Below, piece by piece: positions 17,601 through 26,607 of a DNA stretch of 64,000 nucleotides (the first letter of the stretch is position 1; every line of letters starts with the position of its first letter). The notes under the pieces were generated by a model. The model was given only the letters and a program-made list of their open reading frames with translations, was not told where the DNA came from and made no database searches. The translations under genes and the position numbers were made by a program. The stretch covers positions 71,632-135,631 of the forward strand of contig DHQL01000010.1 in the NCBI GenBank assembly GCA_002408085.1. Direction: 5' to 3'. This DNA is from Spirochaeta sp. UBA5339 (GTDB taxonomy: Bacteria > Spirochaetota > Spirochaetia > DSM-2461).

Positions 17601-17864
17601 CCATTTATGTTTCCCCAGCCATGCAGGATATTGCCACATAGCAAATCTTATCAAGAACAATTGGCTTCTAAATTTGGTAGGCCAATTCATTAGCATTATC
17701 AGATGCCTTGTAGTAGTCCTGCCTCAGGATAGCGCAGAGAGCACGATGGCACCTCCACCAGATTGGTTTGGTTGTATATTTCATTCATAATGGAATGCTA
17801 ACGTACTCGTTTATTTTCTAGCCTACCCAAGATTGCTGATGAACCTTTTTTTACCTGTAATAGT
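17601..17864. other. Degenerate non-coding stretch between glycan operons
   Basis: Only fragments are open here, for example a 51-codon minus-strand frame at 17541-17696 containing FAMWQYPAWLGKHKWSG, and a 29-codon frame at 17699-17788. I do not recognise either. They lack good ribosome sites and run into each other in different frames, as expected for a decayed gene. The rest of the 874-base gap from 16991 holds the GH106 promoter and the relic. Confidence 0.4.
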
Positions 17865-19100
17865 TTAAAGCTCATCAGCCATATTAAGAACAAGCATATT
17901 CCAGTTCAGAAACCCGCTGTTCATAACAGGCTTGGAAGTTTCAGGATTGTAGTACTCATGGAGGGTCCCGGTCTTTCTCAGATCATCTGCAAGGAGTTTG
18001 AATGTCCTGGCAGCCAGATCTTCCGCCTCTGCTTTATATCCATAATTCAAGAGTCCGCGAAAAACACAGTAGGAGGCAACGATCCATACAGGTCCCAGCC
18101 AGTTTGAAGGATTATTTGTGGCTCTCAGATCATACATTCTCTCCTCCCGGGAGAGGGTTCTTAGACCTGAGGGAGAGAAGAAACTCTCCTCACGCAGGTA
18201 GTGATTTTTCATTGCTTCAGCCTGTTTCTTATCGGCGAACCCGGCCCACAAAGGCAGAAAGCCGGACCAGACCTGTATGCGAATGGGAAGAGAGTTCCAG
18301 AATACCCCCAGCCCTTCATGAAACCAGTCAAAGGCCCTGGTTTCCACATCAACATCCACGGAATAGAAGAAATTGTCTCTGGTATCCCAGCACTCCCTCT
18401 GTACGGCTCTTTTAAGACCCTCCGCTTTGGTAAGATAGCGGTTCTGCCTTTCAGGCAATCCGTTCTCCCCGCAGAGTTCCGCCATGGACTCCAGTTCCCT
18501 GACCATAAAGGAGTTAAGAAAAATATTGGCAGTGGAGAAACCGGGGCGGCCGAAACTGGCCGGGTCATTATCCATACCGATCATAACATCGTCAGCCCAG
18601 ACATAGAGCCCGGTCTTATGATTCAGATAGTAATGATCGTAACAGGAAAAATACTTTTCCAGCCCCTCCATTAAAGGGACTGTCCAACTGAAGTCATCGG
18701 TTTTTCTTGAAACAAGAAGAGTCTGTTGACAGAGGAAGGGCTTATGCATATTCATAACCTTCCCCTCCAGATGCTTTCTGTTCAGGTAGGGAACCTTCTC
18801 ATCCTTGTGTGTTTCGATAAGCATGGGAACGTAACCGTCTTCAAGCTGATGATCCAGAAAGTTCAGCACATTTCCCCGGCCGTGGTCAAACCAGTTCACC
18901 GGCAGGATACCGTCTTCCAGAGCGGTGAGTCCATAAAGGGCCCAATAGGAATCCCAGTCCCAGAGATTACCGTCATAGACTGAACCGGGATCAATAAAAC
19001 TGTGCTTCAGAGGACTTTTCGGCTCTTTCAGAGCCTCAGGTGCCCGGGAGTTGATATACTCCTTAATCAGATCAAAATCTTTTCGCATCTCATCTGTCAT
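17865..19100 (-). CDS. Trehalase/GH63-like (alpha/alpha)6-barrel glycosidase
   Basis: A 411-residue cytoplasmic protein without signal peptide. Hallmarks of the trehalase/GH63 clan are the aromatic N-terminal segment LWDWDSYWALYG, an inner segment YVWADDVMIGMDNDP, and NNPSNWLGPVWIVASY near the C-terminus. Length matches compact bacterial members. It starts with ATG at 19100, 3 bases after the permease stop, and is the last intact gene of the second CUT1 operon. It probably hydrolyses an imported alpha-linked oligosaccharide. The exact linkage cannot be read from sequence. Confidence 0.7.
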   Translation of the reverse strand: MTDEMRKDFDLIKEYINSRAPEALKEPKSPLKHSFIDPGSVYDGNLWDWDSYWALYGLTALEDGILPVNWFDHGRGNVLNFLDHQLEDGYVPMLIETHKDEKVPYLNRKHLEGKVMNMHKPFLCQQTLLVSRKTDDFSWTVPLMEGLEKYFSCYDHYYLNHKTGLYVWADDVMIGMDNDPASFGRPGFSTANIFLNSFMVRELESMAELCGENGLPERQNRYLTKAEGLKRAVQRECWDTRDNFFYSVDVDVETRAFDWFHEGLGVFWNSLPIRIQVWSGFLPLWAGFADKKQAEAMKNHYLREESFFSPSGLRTLSREERMYDLRATNNPSNWLGPVWIVASYCVFRGLLNYGYKAEAEDLAARTFKLLADDLRKTGTLHEYYNPETSKPVMNSGFLNWNMLVLNMADEL

Positions 19101-19103
19101 AAA

Positions 19104-19952
19104 TCAACCCTTTACTGCACCGGAGGTCATTCCCTCGATCACAAACTTGTTCAGAACGATGTAGAGAAGCAGGGTTGGTGTAACACCCATGGAAATCGCT
19201 GCAAAAATGGCACCCCAGTTCTTGCTCCCATACTCATCAGAGAAGTACATCAGACCCGTCTGAATTGTCTTCATGGAAGTCCTGCTGATAAAGGTCATGG
19301 AAAAGATCAGATCATTCCACCGGAAGAAGAACTGAATAATAACTACCGTCACAAGGGCATTCTTGATCAGGGGCACAATAATTCTAAAGAAGAGGGAGTA
19401 TAGATTACAGCCGTCAATAAAGGCGGCCTCGATTATATCATCGGGCATGGACCGCATATAATTGGAGATCAGAAAGATCGACAGAGAGAGTCCGAAGCCG
19501 GTGTATGTGATGATAAGGCTCCAATATGTATTCAGCAGCCCAAGCTTCATATAGATCTGAAACAGGGGAAGAAGAACAATGGTAACAGGTACCATAATCC
19601 CCATTAGAAAAAGACTGGCAATCAGCTGCTGTCCCTTCCACTTCATCTTGATAAGAGCAAAGGATGTGGTAGAGCTGAAAAAGACAATAAAAAAGAGAGA
19701 GCTGATTGTGACGATCAGACTGTTTCTGAAGAAGATACTCATCCGCCCTGTCGTCCAGGCGGTGGAAAAGTTCTTGAAGTAAAGCTCAGTCGGCAGAGCA
19801 TAAGCAGGCAGGGAAGTCATATCCCCGGGACTTTTAAAGGCGGCCATCAGCATCCAGAGAACCGGATACATCTGCACAAAAAGAAAGAGAATAACCAGTA
19901 TTCTGATCGCAGTTCTTTTTATATTTCTTCTCTGATTATAGGAAACTAACAT
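19104..19952 (-). CDS. Carbohydrate ABC transporter permease (MalG/CUT1 family)
   Basis: A 282-residue inner-membrane permease with six hydrophobic helices and the coupling loop IIEAAFIDGCNLYSLFFRII. ATG at 19952. It lies 16 bases after the partner permease gene and 3 bases before the trehalase-like gene. No ATPase gene is present in this operon either. Confidence 0.92.
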   Translation of the reverse strand: MLVSYNQRRNIKRTAIRILVILFLFVQMYPVLWMLMAAFKSPGDMTSLPAYALPTELYFKNFSTAWTTGRMSIFFRNSLIVTISSLFFIVFFSSTTSFALIKMKWKGQQLIASLFLMGIMVPVTIVLLPLFQIYMKLGLLNTYWSLIITYTGFGLSLSIFLISNYMRSMPDDIIEAAFIDGCNLYSLFFRIIVPLIKNALVTVVIIQFFFRWNDLIFSMTFISRTSMKTIQTGLMYFSDEYGSKNWGAIFAAISMGVTPTLLLYIVLNKFVIEGMTSGAVKG

Positions 19953-19968
19953 TCTGATACCACCTGTG

Positions 19969-20853
19969 CTACATCATTCTGCTTTTAAAAAAGCGATTCA
20001 GGACAACACTTACAAAGAAACACTCCAGAAGGACAAAGACTGCTATGGCGCTGCCGTAGCCGTACTGGCTGTAAAGAAAGGACGCGTCATACATATACAT
20101 GGAGAGGGTCTTTGTTGAGACACCGGGACCACCCCTTGTCAGGGCCAGGGCCGATTCGAAAACCTTGAGGGTTCCGGTAAAACTGAAGATAAAACAGGTC
20201 ATGGTGATGGGTCGCAACAGTGGCAGGATGATCTTTGAAGTCAGCTTGATTCCACTGGCACCGTCAATTCTGGCAGCCTCAATGATGTCCTGAGGGATTT
20301 CCACCAGGGCAGCGTAGAATATAACCGCATAAAACCCCATGGCCGTCCAGATATCCATTGTACAAAGAACACCCAGAGCCGTCGAACTCTGACCAAGCCA
20401 GGGCTGCACAAGAGAGTCCAGACCGATTGTGGCCAGAAGGCTGTTTAAAAGACCGTACTGAGGGGAGATCTCAACAATCTTGGAGAAAAGCTGTCCCACC
20501 GCGACAACAGGAAGTACAACCGGAAAGAAAACCAGAGTTCTGACCAGAGTGGTGTACTTCTTTATGCCGAAGACAAACATCAGGGAGAGAAGAAACCCCA
20601 GCCCCACCTGCCCGGCAACAACAATAAGCACATACTTCAATGTAACAGTAAAGGACCCGATAAACATGGTGTCCGACCACATTTTCACATAGTTGTTCAG
20701 TCCGTTAAACTCGAAACTCAACCCCGGCATACCCCTGTACAGGGAGTAGGCGGCGGACCATAGGATGGGAATAAAAACGGAAAAAAGGTAGATAAAAAGA
20801 GCCGGCAGCACAAACAGCATCACAGCCTTTCTGTTTCCCAGAAGTTCTTTCAT
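19969..20853 (-). CDS. Carbohydrate ABC transporter permease (MalF/CUT1 family)
   Basis: A 294-residue inner-membrane permease with six helices; the coupling loop is IIEAARIDGASGIKLTSKII. I start it at the ATG at 20853 (MKELLGNRK) because AAGAGG lies upstream; the frame is open further, but that part would overlap the binding-protein gene and lacks hydrophobic or family character. It forms the channel with the MalG-type partner. Confidence 0.9.
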   Translation of the reverse strand: MKELLGNRKAVMLFVLPALFIYLFSVFIPILWSAAYSLYRGMPGLSFEFNGLNNYVKMWSDTMFIGSFTVTLKYVLIVVAGQVGLGFLLSLMFVFGIKKYTTLVRTLVFFPVVLPVVAVGQLFSKIVEISPQYGLLNSLLATIGLDSLVQPWLGQSSTALGVLCTMDIWTAMGFYAVIFYAALVEIPQDIIEAARIDGASGIKLTSKIILPLLRPITMTCFIFSFTGTLKVFESALALTRGGPGVSTKTLSMYMYDASFLYSQYGYGSAIAVFVLLECFFVSVVLNRFFKSRMM

Positions 20854-20879
20854 GGATAACCTCTTATTAAATGGTGTAT

Positions 20880-20905
20880 GAGCAGGGAAGTCCCCTTCCC
20901 TGCTC
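20880..20905 (-). terminator. Intercistronic stem-loop after the binding-protein gene
   Basis: GAGCAGGGAAG pairs perfectly with CTTCCCTGCTC (11 bp) around a 4-base loop, between the binding-protein stop and the permease start. No long T-run follows, so transcript stabilisation or attenuation is more likely than full termination. Confidence 0.6.
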
Positions 20906-20926
20906 CGGTTCAACCTTTGAGGAAAA

Positions 20927-22228
20927 TCAGTTTTTCTCCCTGTACTCTTTACTGGATTTTTCAATCTCTTCAAAATACTGTTCGGGAGTCATTTCAAGAT
21001 TAAACAGAGACTGGGCAAAGTTCTGGGCCACCTGGGTGGTCTTGTCATCCATACTTGCCTCAAACCACAGCCCGGCATTGTTCACCTTGGCAAGCTCTTC
21101 CCCTACAATTCTTGTGTAGGTGGGGACATTGTCAGGCATATTGGAAACCTTGAATCCTTTAAAAGTTCCTGTTGTCTCCATGGCATAATCTCCGAAACGG
21201 CTGAAAACATACTTCAGCCATTCACCGGTCAGTTCTTCGTCATAGGCTTTGGCCGACAGGACAAGGATATTGCCGCAGTTTACGGAGTAGTCATCCAGTT
21301 TACCCACTCCTCCTTCCACTACGGGAATATTAAAGAATCCGACACCATCAGGCCCCAGGAGGTTTCTTTCGGTATCGTTCAGATCCTGGGTAAACCAGCT
21401 TCCGTTGTAGAACATGGCTGCCTGACCGCTGAAGAGAGCATCTGCCGCAGAGCTCATATCAACAGTGACAATACCTTCACCGAAGTACCCCTTTCTGACC
21501 ATGTCCTGAATGACATGGCCCGCCTCAACAAAACCGGGATCAGTAAAGGAGATTTCACCCTTGGAACCTCTCTCCATGGCATCAACTCCCATGCGCCTCA
21601 TAACATACATATTGATCACTCTGGTAATGGGCCACTTGTCTTTACCACCGGCAGTGAAAGGCTGAATTCCGTTCTGATGAAGAACTTCACAGACATCCAT
21701 CAGCTCTGACCAGGTTTCGGGAACGTCCAGCCCGAGATCAGCAAACATCTTTTTATTGTACCAGATACCCTCAACATTCATTCCCAGGGGAAGATCATAG
21801 AGACCTCTGTTATCGGCCAGCCGCTTAAGGAGGCTGACTGCACCGGGATCAAGGGTATCCATAAGACCGAGATCAGTAAAAGTCTTTTCCATATCCAGCA
21901 GGATACCACCGTCAATCAGCTCAACAATTGGTTTTCCTGCTTCATACACAAAAACATCAGGAACACTGTCACTTGCTACAAGAACCTTGACTTTCTGTCT
22001 CAGGTTTTCGGCGGCAACCAGTTCAAATTCCAGATTAAAATCAGGATTTTCTTTTTTGTACTCCTCTGTCAATTCAAGAAGAAGCTTGGAGTTATCCTTG
22101 TCCTCGGCCCAGATAGAGAGAAATTGAATTGTGTTTTCATCAGCCTGGCCTCCGGCAAAGAGATTAACGTGCAAACAGCATACCAGGATTACAAATCCAA
22201 GTACTTTCATTCCTTTAAATGCTCTCAT
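20927..22228 (-). CDS. Extracellular solute-binding protein family 1 (second CUT1 system)
   Basis: A 433-residue sugar-binding protein. I place the start at 22228 (MRAFKGMKVLG) because AAGGAG lies 8 bases upstream. The signal peptide ends at NLFA and the mature part begins GGQADENTIQ. Family features include FLSIWAEDKDNSKLLLELTEEY at the N-terminus and GIWYNKKMFADLGLDVPETW. It is the first gene of the operon with two permeases and a trehalase-like glycosidase, and is divergent from the GH127 gene. The ligand is unknown, probably a plant oligosaccharide. Confidence 0.9.
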   Translation of the reverse strand: MRAFKGMKVLGFVILVCCLHVNLFAGGQADENTIQFLSIWAEDKDNSKLLLELTEEYKKENPDFNLEFELVAAENLRQKVKVLVASDSVPDVFVYEAGKPIVELIDGGILLDMEKTFTDLGLMDTLDPGAVSLLKRLADNRGLYDLPLGMNVEGIWYNKKMFADLGLDVPETWSELMDVCEVLHQNGIQPFTAGGKDKWPITRVINMYVMRRMGVDAMERGSKGEISFTDPGFVEAGHVIQDMVRKGYFGEGIVTVDMSSAADALFSGQAAMFYNGSWFTQDLNDTERNLLGPDGVGFFNIPVVEGGVGKLDDYSVNCGNILVLSAKAYDEELTGEWLKYVFSRFGDYAMETTGTFKGFKVSNMPDNVPTYTRIVGEELAKVNNAGLWFEASMDDKTTQVAQNFAQSLFNLEMTPEQYFEEIEKSSKEYREKN

Positions 22229-22356
22229 TGTAATTCTCCTTTTAAGAATCCGATACAAACGTATGACATCTTATCTCTACTAAAATCACAAGTCAAGAAA
22301 AAAAAGAAAGTGAATTCATGGGAAAACATATATAAAAAAGAATTCGAAACTATATT

Positions 22357-22373
22357 ATTTTCATTTTCCATTT
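22357..22373. promoter_or_regulatory. Possible third TTTTC-repeat operator in a divergent promoter
   Basis: ATTTTCATTTTCCATTT resembles the segment at 6401-6417 upstream of the transketolase operon (13 of 17 positions). It lies in the 219-base divergent region between the binding-protein and GH127 genes. This is weak evidence, because such T-rich strings arise easily. Confidence 0.25.
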
Positions 22374-22447
22374 TTTTCTTTGCTAATTCTTTGTTTCCAT
22401 GGTTATAATCTCAAATAAATAAATACCAGCGAGGAGACTTTCTTATT

Positions 22448-24373
22448 ATGACCCCAGATTCCTTAACCCAAACCAGGACTGCCCGCTGGACAGGAGGTTT
22501 TTTTCATAACAGAGAGACTGCCTGCCGGGAAAAAATGATCCCTCACATGTGGGAGATCCTCCAGAACAAAGAACTCTGTCACAGCTGGGAAAATTTCCTG
22601 ATAGCTGCCGGGGAAGCAGAAGGAGAGCACTCGGGCCCCCCATTTCATGATGGAGACTTCTACAAGTGGCTGGAAGCCGCTTCCAGACTCTATGGCTCCA
22701 GGGATGATTCATACTGGAATATCCTTCTGGACTCGATCATAGAGTTGATCGGCAGAGTTCAGAGAAAAGACGGATATATCTTTACCTACGATGCAATTAT
22801 GAAGCGAAACAAGGGCCGTTCAGAAGCTCTTGACAATGATCTGAACTTTGAAGTCTACAACATGGGACACCTTATGAGTGCAGGCTGTGTGCATTATGCA
22901 CAGACTGGCAAAAGGGCACTTCTGGATATGGGAGAGAAGGCGGCTGACTATCTTTCAGGCCAGTTTTCCACTCTCGATTCTGCAAGAACCGCCATATGCC
23001 CCTCCCACTACATGGGACTTGCCCAGCTTTACAGAGCAACCTCCGATGAGAAATATCTGGATCTTCTGGAAGATCTTATGGCCTTAAGAGACAGTGTTCC
23101 CGAAGGCACAGACGATAATCAGGATCGAATCCCATTGAAAAAACACCGGGAGATAGTCGGTCACGCAGTAAGAGCAAACTACCTCTATGCAGGCCTCTGC
23201 GACCTCTATAACGAAAGGGATGACAAAGCCTATAGAGAAGTCCTCGAATCAGTATGGACTGATCTTACAACCAGAAAACTCTACATTACGGGGGGCTGTG
23301 GAGCCCTTTACGACGGTGTATCTCCCTACGGATGCGATGAGTATGACTATATCCAGAGAACTCACCAGTCCTACGGCAGGCCCTATGAACTGCCTAATTC
23401 CAACGGGTATAACGAGACCTGCGGAGCCATTGGATTCTATCTGTGGAATTACAGAATGGCAGTATCACTAAATGAGGGGAAATATGGAGATGAAATGGAA
23501 AAGGCTCTGTATAACAGCGTTTTTTCCGGCATCAGCATTGCCGGGGACAGATACTTTTATACCAATGCCCTCCGTTGCCTTGATCACCAGCCCCAGCCTC
23601 TTAAGTGGTTCCGCCACCGTGCGGAGTACCTCACATCCTTCTGCTGCCCTCCAAATGTACTTCGTACTATTGCAGAAACGTCAGATATGATGTGTACTCA
23701 TTTAAATGATGGTCTGGCTATTCTTCTCTACGGTGAAGCCGAGATCCAGGTCAATTTGAATAATGACACCAGCTGCAGACTTAAAATCCATACCGACTAT
23801 CCCTGGTCCGGAAATATCCGAATAACTGTCCAGGAGAGCCCTGAAGAAGCGGGCTTTCCGGTCTATCTGCGTATACCTTCCTGGGCAGAGTCCCATACAA
23901 CCAGGGTGAACGGGACGAATACAGCAGAACCTGTTGAGAGAGGGTTTATCAGAATTTTTAAAACATGGCAGCCGGGAGACGAGATCATTCTGGACCTGCC
24001 TATGGATGCAGTACTCCTGGAAAGCAATCCCATGGTTGAAGAATCACGGAACCACCTTGCCCTGAAGAGAGGTCCCCTGGTCTACTGCCTGGAAAGCTGT
24101 GACCTGCCGGAAGGCTGCAGCATTGATCAGTGCTATATTTCCCCGGAGAGTGTTTTTACTCCGCGAAGAACTGAAATTGACGGTCTTGATGTTGTCCTGC
24201 TGGATACAGAACTCTGGTATACGGATAATGGCGCCTGGAACAGAGAAGAACTTTACAGACCTTACAGGACAATGAAGTTCAGAAAAATTAAGGCCAGCAT
24301 GATCCCCTACTTTGCCTGGGATAACCGCAGGGAAGGAGAGATGACCGTCTGGCTTCCATCTTATACAGGCTGA
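22448..24373 (+). CDS. GH127-family glycosidase, probable beta-L-arabinofuranosidase
   Basis: A 641-residue protein of the former DUF1680 family, presumed cytoplasmic (no signal peptide). The zinc-binding and nucleophile residues are visible: Glu323 and Cys325 in YNETCG, and Cys399-Cys400 in FCCPPN, matching the Cys3-Glu zinc site known for Bifidobacterium HypBA1. The acid/base glutamate of HypBA1 (Glu322) aligns by eye with Gln307 here (THQSYGRPYELP), a substitution to check. ATG at 22448 follows a GAGGAG site at a rather long 12-13 bases. Divergent from the second CUT1 operon, it probably trims arabinofuranose-type residues from imported glycans. Confidence 0.82.
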   Translation: MTPDSLTQTRTARWTGGFFHNRETACREKMIPHMWEILQNKELCHSWENFLIAAGEAEGEHSGPPFHDGDFYKWLEAASRLYGSRDDSYWNILLDSIIELIGRVQRKDGYIFTYDAIMKRNKGRSEALDNDLNFEVYNMGHLMSAGCVHYAQTGKRALLDMGEKAADYLSGQFSTLDSARTAICPSHYMGLAQLYRATSDEKYLDLLEDLMALRDSVPEGTDDNQDRIPLKKHREIVGHAVRANYLYAGLCDLYNERDDKAYREVLESVWTDLTTRKLYITGGCGALYDGVSPYGCDEYDYIQRTHQSYGRPYELPNSNGYNETCGAIGFYLWNYRMAVSLNEGKYGDEMEKALYNSVFSGISIAGDRYFYTNALRCLDHQPQPLKWFRHRAEYLTSFCCPPNVLRTIAETSDMMCTHLNDGLAILLYGEAEIQVNLNNDTSCRLKIHTDYPWSGNIRITVQESPEEAGFPVYLRIPSWAESHTTRVNGTNTAEPVERGFIRIFKTWQPGDEIILDLPMDAVLLESNPMVEESRNHLALKRGPLVYCLESCDLPEGCSIDQCYISPESVFTPRRTEIDGLDVVLLDTELWYTDNGAWNREELYRPYRTMKFRKIKASMIPYFAWDNRREGEMTVWLPSYTG

Positions 24374-24391
24374 GAACCTGAAGAAGGGGGG

Positions 24392-25084
24392 CTAGACACC
24401 TTCCCGGGATTTACTCCATACGCCGGTGTGAACCTTAACCATCTCAAGGGCACCGGCATGATCCCTGTCCATAATGGCTTTATGCATCTTTTTATGGGTT
24501 TCATAGCCGTAGGAAGAGTCGATTGTGGGAGTAAAGAGCTCAATTATAAAGTTGTATATATTGGAGATGATTTCATTATGGGTGATCTCACCCATAATCC
24601 TGTGATACCGAATATCCGCAGCATCCCCCTCTTCCCTGTCGGGAGATTCGGAAGTCTCTATGGCCTCGAATTTCTTCATGGCCTCATCCAGACGTCTGAA
24701 GTCCTCATCATCCGCATTTTTAAGAATCAAATCCACAATGCCGATCTCCATCATTTCACGAATCTCAATAAGATTATGGTAGTCAGGATCTCTGACAAGA
24801 ATCTGAAACAGAAGGGGATTAAAGATCTGCTTGTTGGCGCCGTTGCTGATAAATGTACCCGCCCCACGGCGGACTTCGATAATACCATAGGCCGATAGGA
24901 TTTTCATTGCTTCCCGGATGGAACCGCGGCCGACCTGAAGGCTCTGGGAAAGAACTGTCTCACTGGGGATCATATCCCCGGGTTTGAGTTTTTTCTCGAT
25001 CAACAGAAGCTTGATCTTCTCGACTACAATATCTACTGCCGATTTTCTCTGTTCGTCTATTTTGAAAAGATCATTCACTTCCAT
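24392..25084 (-). CDS. GntR-family transcriptional regulator (FadR/FCD type)
   Basis: A 230-residue DNA-binding regulator. The N-terminal winged helix (about residues 13-80) contains LKPGDMIPSETVLSQSLQVGRGSIREAMKIL, typical of GntR. The C-terminal part is an all-helical FCD domain that binds small carboxylates or sugar acids, with EIREMMEIGIVDL and helix-borne histidines (YHRIMGEITHN). I prefer the ATG at 25084; a GTG 3 bases upstream is also possible. It lies 102 bases downstream of the TRAP operon on the same strand, so it is a likely regulator of that operon responding to its substrate. Confidence 0.88.
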   Translation of the reverse strand: MEVNDLFKIDEQRKSAVDIVVEKIKLLLIEKKLKPGDMIPSETVLSQSLQVGRGSIREAMKILSAYGIIEVRRGAGTFISNGANKQIFNPLLFQILVRDPDYHNLIEIREMMEIGIVDLILKNADDEDFRRLDEAMKKFEAIETSESPDREEGDAADIRYHRIMGEITHNEIISNIYNFIIELFTPTIDSSYGYETHKKMHKAIMDRDHAGALEMVKVHTGVWSKSREGV

Positions 25085-25103
25085 CACCTACTGCAATTTT
25101 ATT

Positions 25104-25127
25104 TTATCAAGTGCTTATTATCAAGCA
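25104..25127. promoter_or_regulatory. Repeats upstream of the GntR gene
   Basis: A direct repeat TTATCAAG at 25104-25111 and 25118-25125 (14-base period) overlaps an inverted repeat TGCTT-N6-AAGCA at 25112-25127. The position 20-43 bases upstream of the regulator start suggests autoregulation. Confidence 0.35.
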
Positions 25128-25189
25128 TAGTTTCCTGCACCCGAATCAAAGAGAAGTCACACATCCGAATGCAGGAGGGATCTGGTACA

Positions 25190-25531
25190 TTACTCATCAA
25201 CATATTCAGGTCTGGAAGGAGAAAAGTACTCTATAAAGTCAGTGTCCTCATGTACTATTGTGCCGTGTTTCTCCCATGAGGGAAAGTGATAGGCCGCCCC
25301 GTCCTCTGCAATAAAGGATGAACCGTCTTCCTTGAAGAACTCAACCTTTCCGGAAATGACATAACCCAGCTGCGCTGCTTCATGGGAGTGGAGCTCAAGC
25401 TTCGCTCCCCTGGTCAGATGAAAATGGCATAACATGTTTTTATCATCGTAGACAAGTGTTTTTCTCTGTATACCCGGTCTCAGCTCCACAGGAGAGACCT
25501 TAACGATAGAATTAAAGGCTTTCTTTTTCAT
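25190..25531 (-). CDS. Small single-domain cupin protein
   Basis: A 113-residue cytoplasmic cupin. The first cupin motif is visible as LHSHEAAQLGYVISGKVEF, and the second as HFPSWEKHGTIVHEDTDFIEYF, giving metal-ligand candidates His-x-His, Glu and a later His. ATG at 25531 overlaps the stop of the transaldolase-like gene by 4 bases, so the two are co-translated. Small cupins of this kind are sugar isomerases, sugar-binding proteins or stabilising partners. Here an isomerase or epimerase for the TRAP substrate is a plausible guess. It is the last gene of the TRAP operon. Confidence 0.75.
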   Translation of the reverse strand: MKKKAFNSIVKVSPVELRPGIQRKTLVYDDKNMLCHFHLTRGAKLELHSHEAAQLGYVISGKVEFFKEDGSSFIAEDGAAYHFPSWEKHGTIVHEDTDFIEYFSPSRPEYVDE

Positions 25532-26571
25532 TTTCTGTTCTCCCGGATCACATCCTTAAGGTCTTTCCATCCCTTCAGAAACATGGATCTGAATAGAACC
25601 ACAGGGGGAAAGGATTCATACTCATCCACACTCAGCCCGTCCTCGGTCCAGGCTGCCTTGAAGTCAGGGACTTTATCCATAAGGATCTCTGTTACTTTGG
25701 GTTCGAACTTTCTGAAAAAGGCTCCGTCAATTGCCGGATTCTGTTCTATCAGCTTGTCGGCAGTACCGGCCCAGTTGATCGTAATATGCATGTCTGCACC
25801 CACAAAGTCGGTGAAGTGGTGAAGCCCCCGGGCACCTCCCCCCAGCATGGTTACAGGATACTTCCGTTCCTTGAGAACCCTGTACTGCTCCCGGCCTGCA
25901 AGAAATCCCGCCGCCGACAGAATGGAGTCATCGATATCGGCGCCGGTTTCTCTCTTCCAGGCTGCCTGCTGCTCATCAAAGATACCGGTGATATGGGTAA
26001 CATAGAGAGGCGCGGGATTCTTCAGCCCAGAAACGGCATCCACATAGGCTTCACAGACCTGTACCGCCTGGGAGAGAGACATAATCTCGGTGGCAATAAC
26101 GGGAACAGAATCTGATGCCAGCTCTGAAATGGCCTTAAGGCCGCTTTTGGTTACGGGAACCTTGGCGATATAGTTGGTGGCCAGTTTCCTGTTGTCCTCC
26201 GCCTCCCTCAGGATCTCATTGGCATCATCCTCTTTCTCCGGATCCCCCTGTATGGATACCCAACCCTTTTTCCCCCCTGAGGAGCGGTGAACACCGGCAA
26301 AAACATCCATGATTTTTCCGACAATCTGCCCCTGGAGAGCCGAAGCCGCCAGGGAGTCATCAGACTCCTTTGAGGCAACCTGATCCAGAAGGGTCATAGC
26401 CTCCTCTTTCATGGCAGGATGCTGCAGCATCTTGATGGAATAGGTCGGGTTGGTTGTACAGTACTCTGTTCCCGCTTCGATTGCCGCTGCAGCCTCTGCA
26501 GTGGTGGGATTGTTGACCCAGAAACGGGTCGGTGTCTCCCTGTGCAGTTTATGGAAATATCCTTCACTCAT
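25528..26571 (-). CDS. Transaldolase-like (TAL/FSA superfamily) class I aldolase
   Basis: A 347-residue TIM-barrel protein. The N-terminal segment TPTRFWVNNPTTAEAAAAIE and CTTNPTYSI resemble the conserved N-terminal strand of transaldolases, where the aspartate and threonine-asparagine-proline motifs lie. The Schiff-base lysine is most likely in NYIAKVPVTKSG. Later segments VTHITGIFDEQ and GGGARGLHHFTDFVGADMH fit the barrel. It is longer than FSA-type (about 220) and near classical transaldolase length, but it is not the common TalB form. It follows the TRAP permease gene by 36 bases. A three-carbon transfer or aldol cleavage of the imported substrate is inferred. Confidence 0.7.
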   Translation of the reverse strand: MSEGYFHKLHRETPTRFWVNNPTTAEAAAAIEAGTEYCTTNPTYSIKMLQHPAMKEEAMTLLDQVASKESDDSLAASALQGQIVGKIMDVFAGVHRSSGGKKGWVSIQGDPEKEDDANEILREAEDNRKLATNYIAKVPVTKSGLKAISELASDSVPVIATEIMSLSQAVQVCEAYVDAVSGLKNPAPLYVTHITGIFDEQQAAWKRETGADIDDSILSAAGFLAGREQYRVLKERKYPVTMLGGGARGLHHFTDFVGADMHITINWAGTADKLIEQNPAIDGAFFRKFEPKVTEILMDKVPDFKAAWTEDGLSVDEYESFPPVVLFRSMFLKGWKDLKDVIRENRK

Positions 26572-26607
26572 TTAAAGTCTCCTTCATTTAATTACTTATC
26601 TTGACCT

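Noticed and set aside
17541..17788. Small open frames as an insertion-sequence transposase
   Set aside because: No DDE or other transposase motif, no terminal inverted repeats and no target duplication could be seen.
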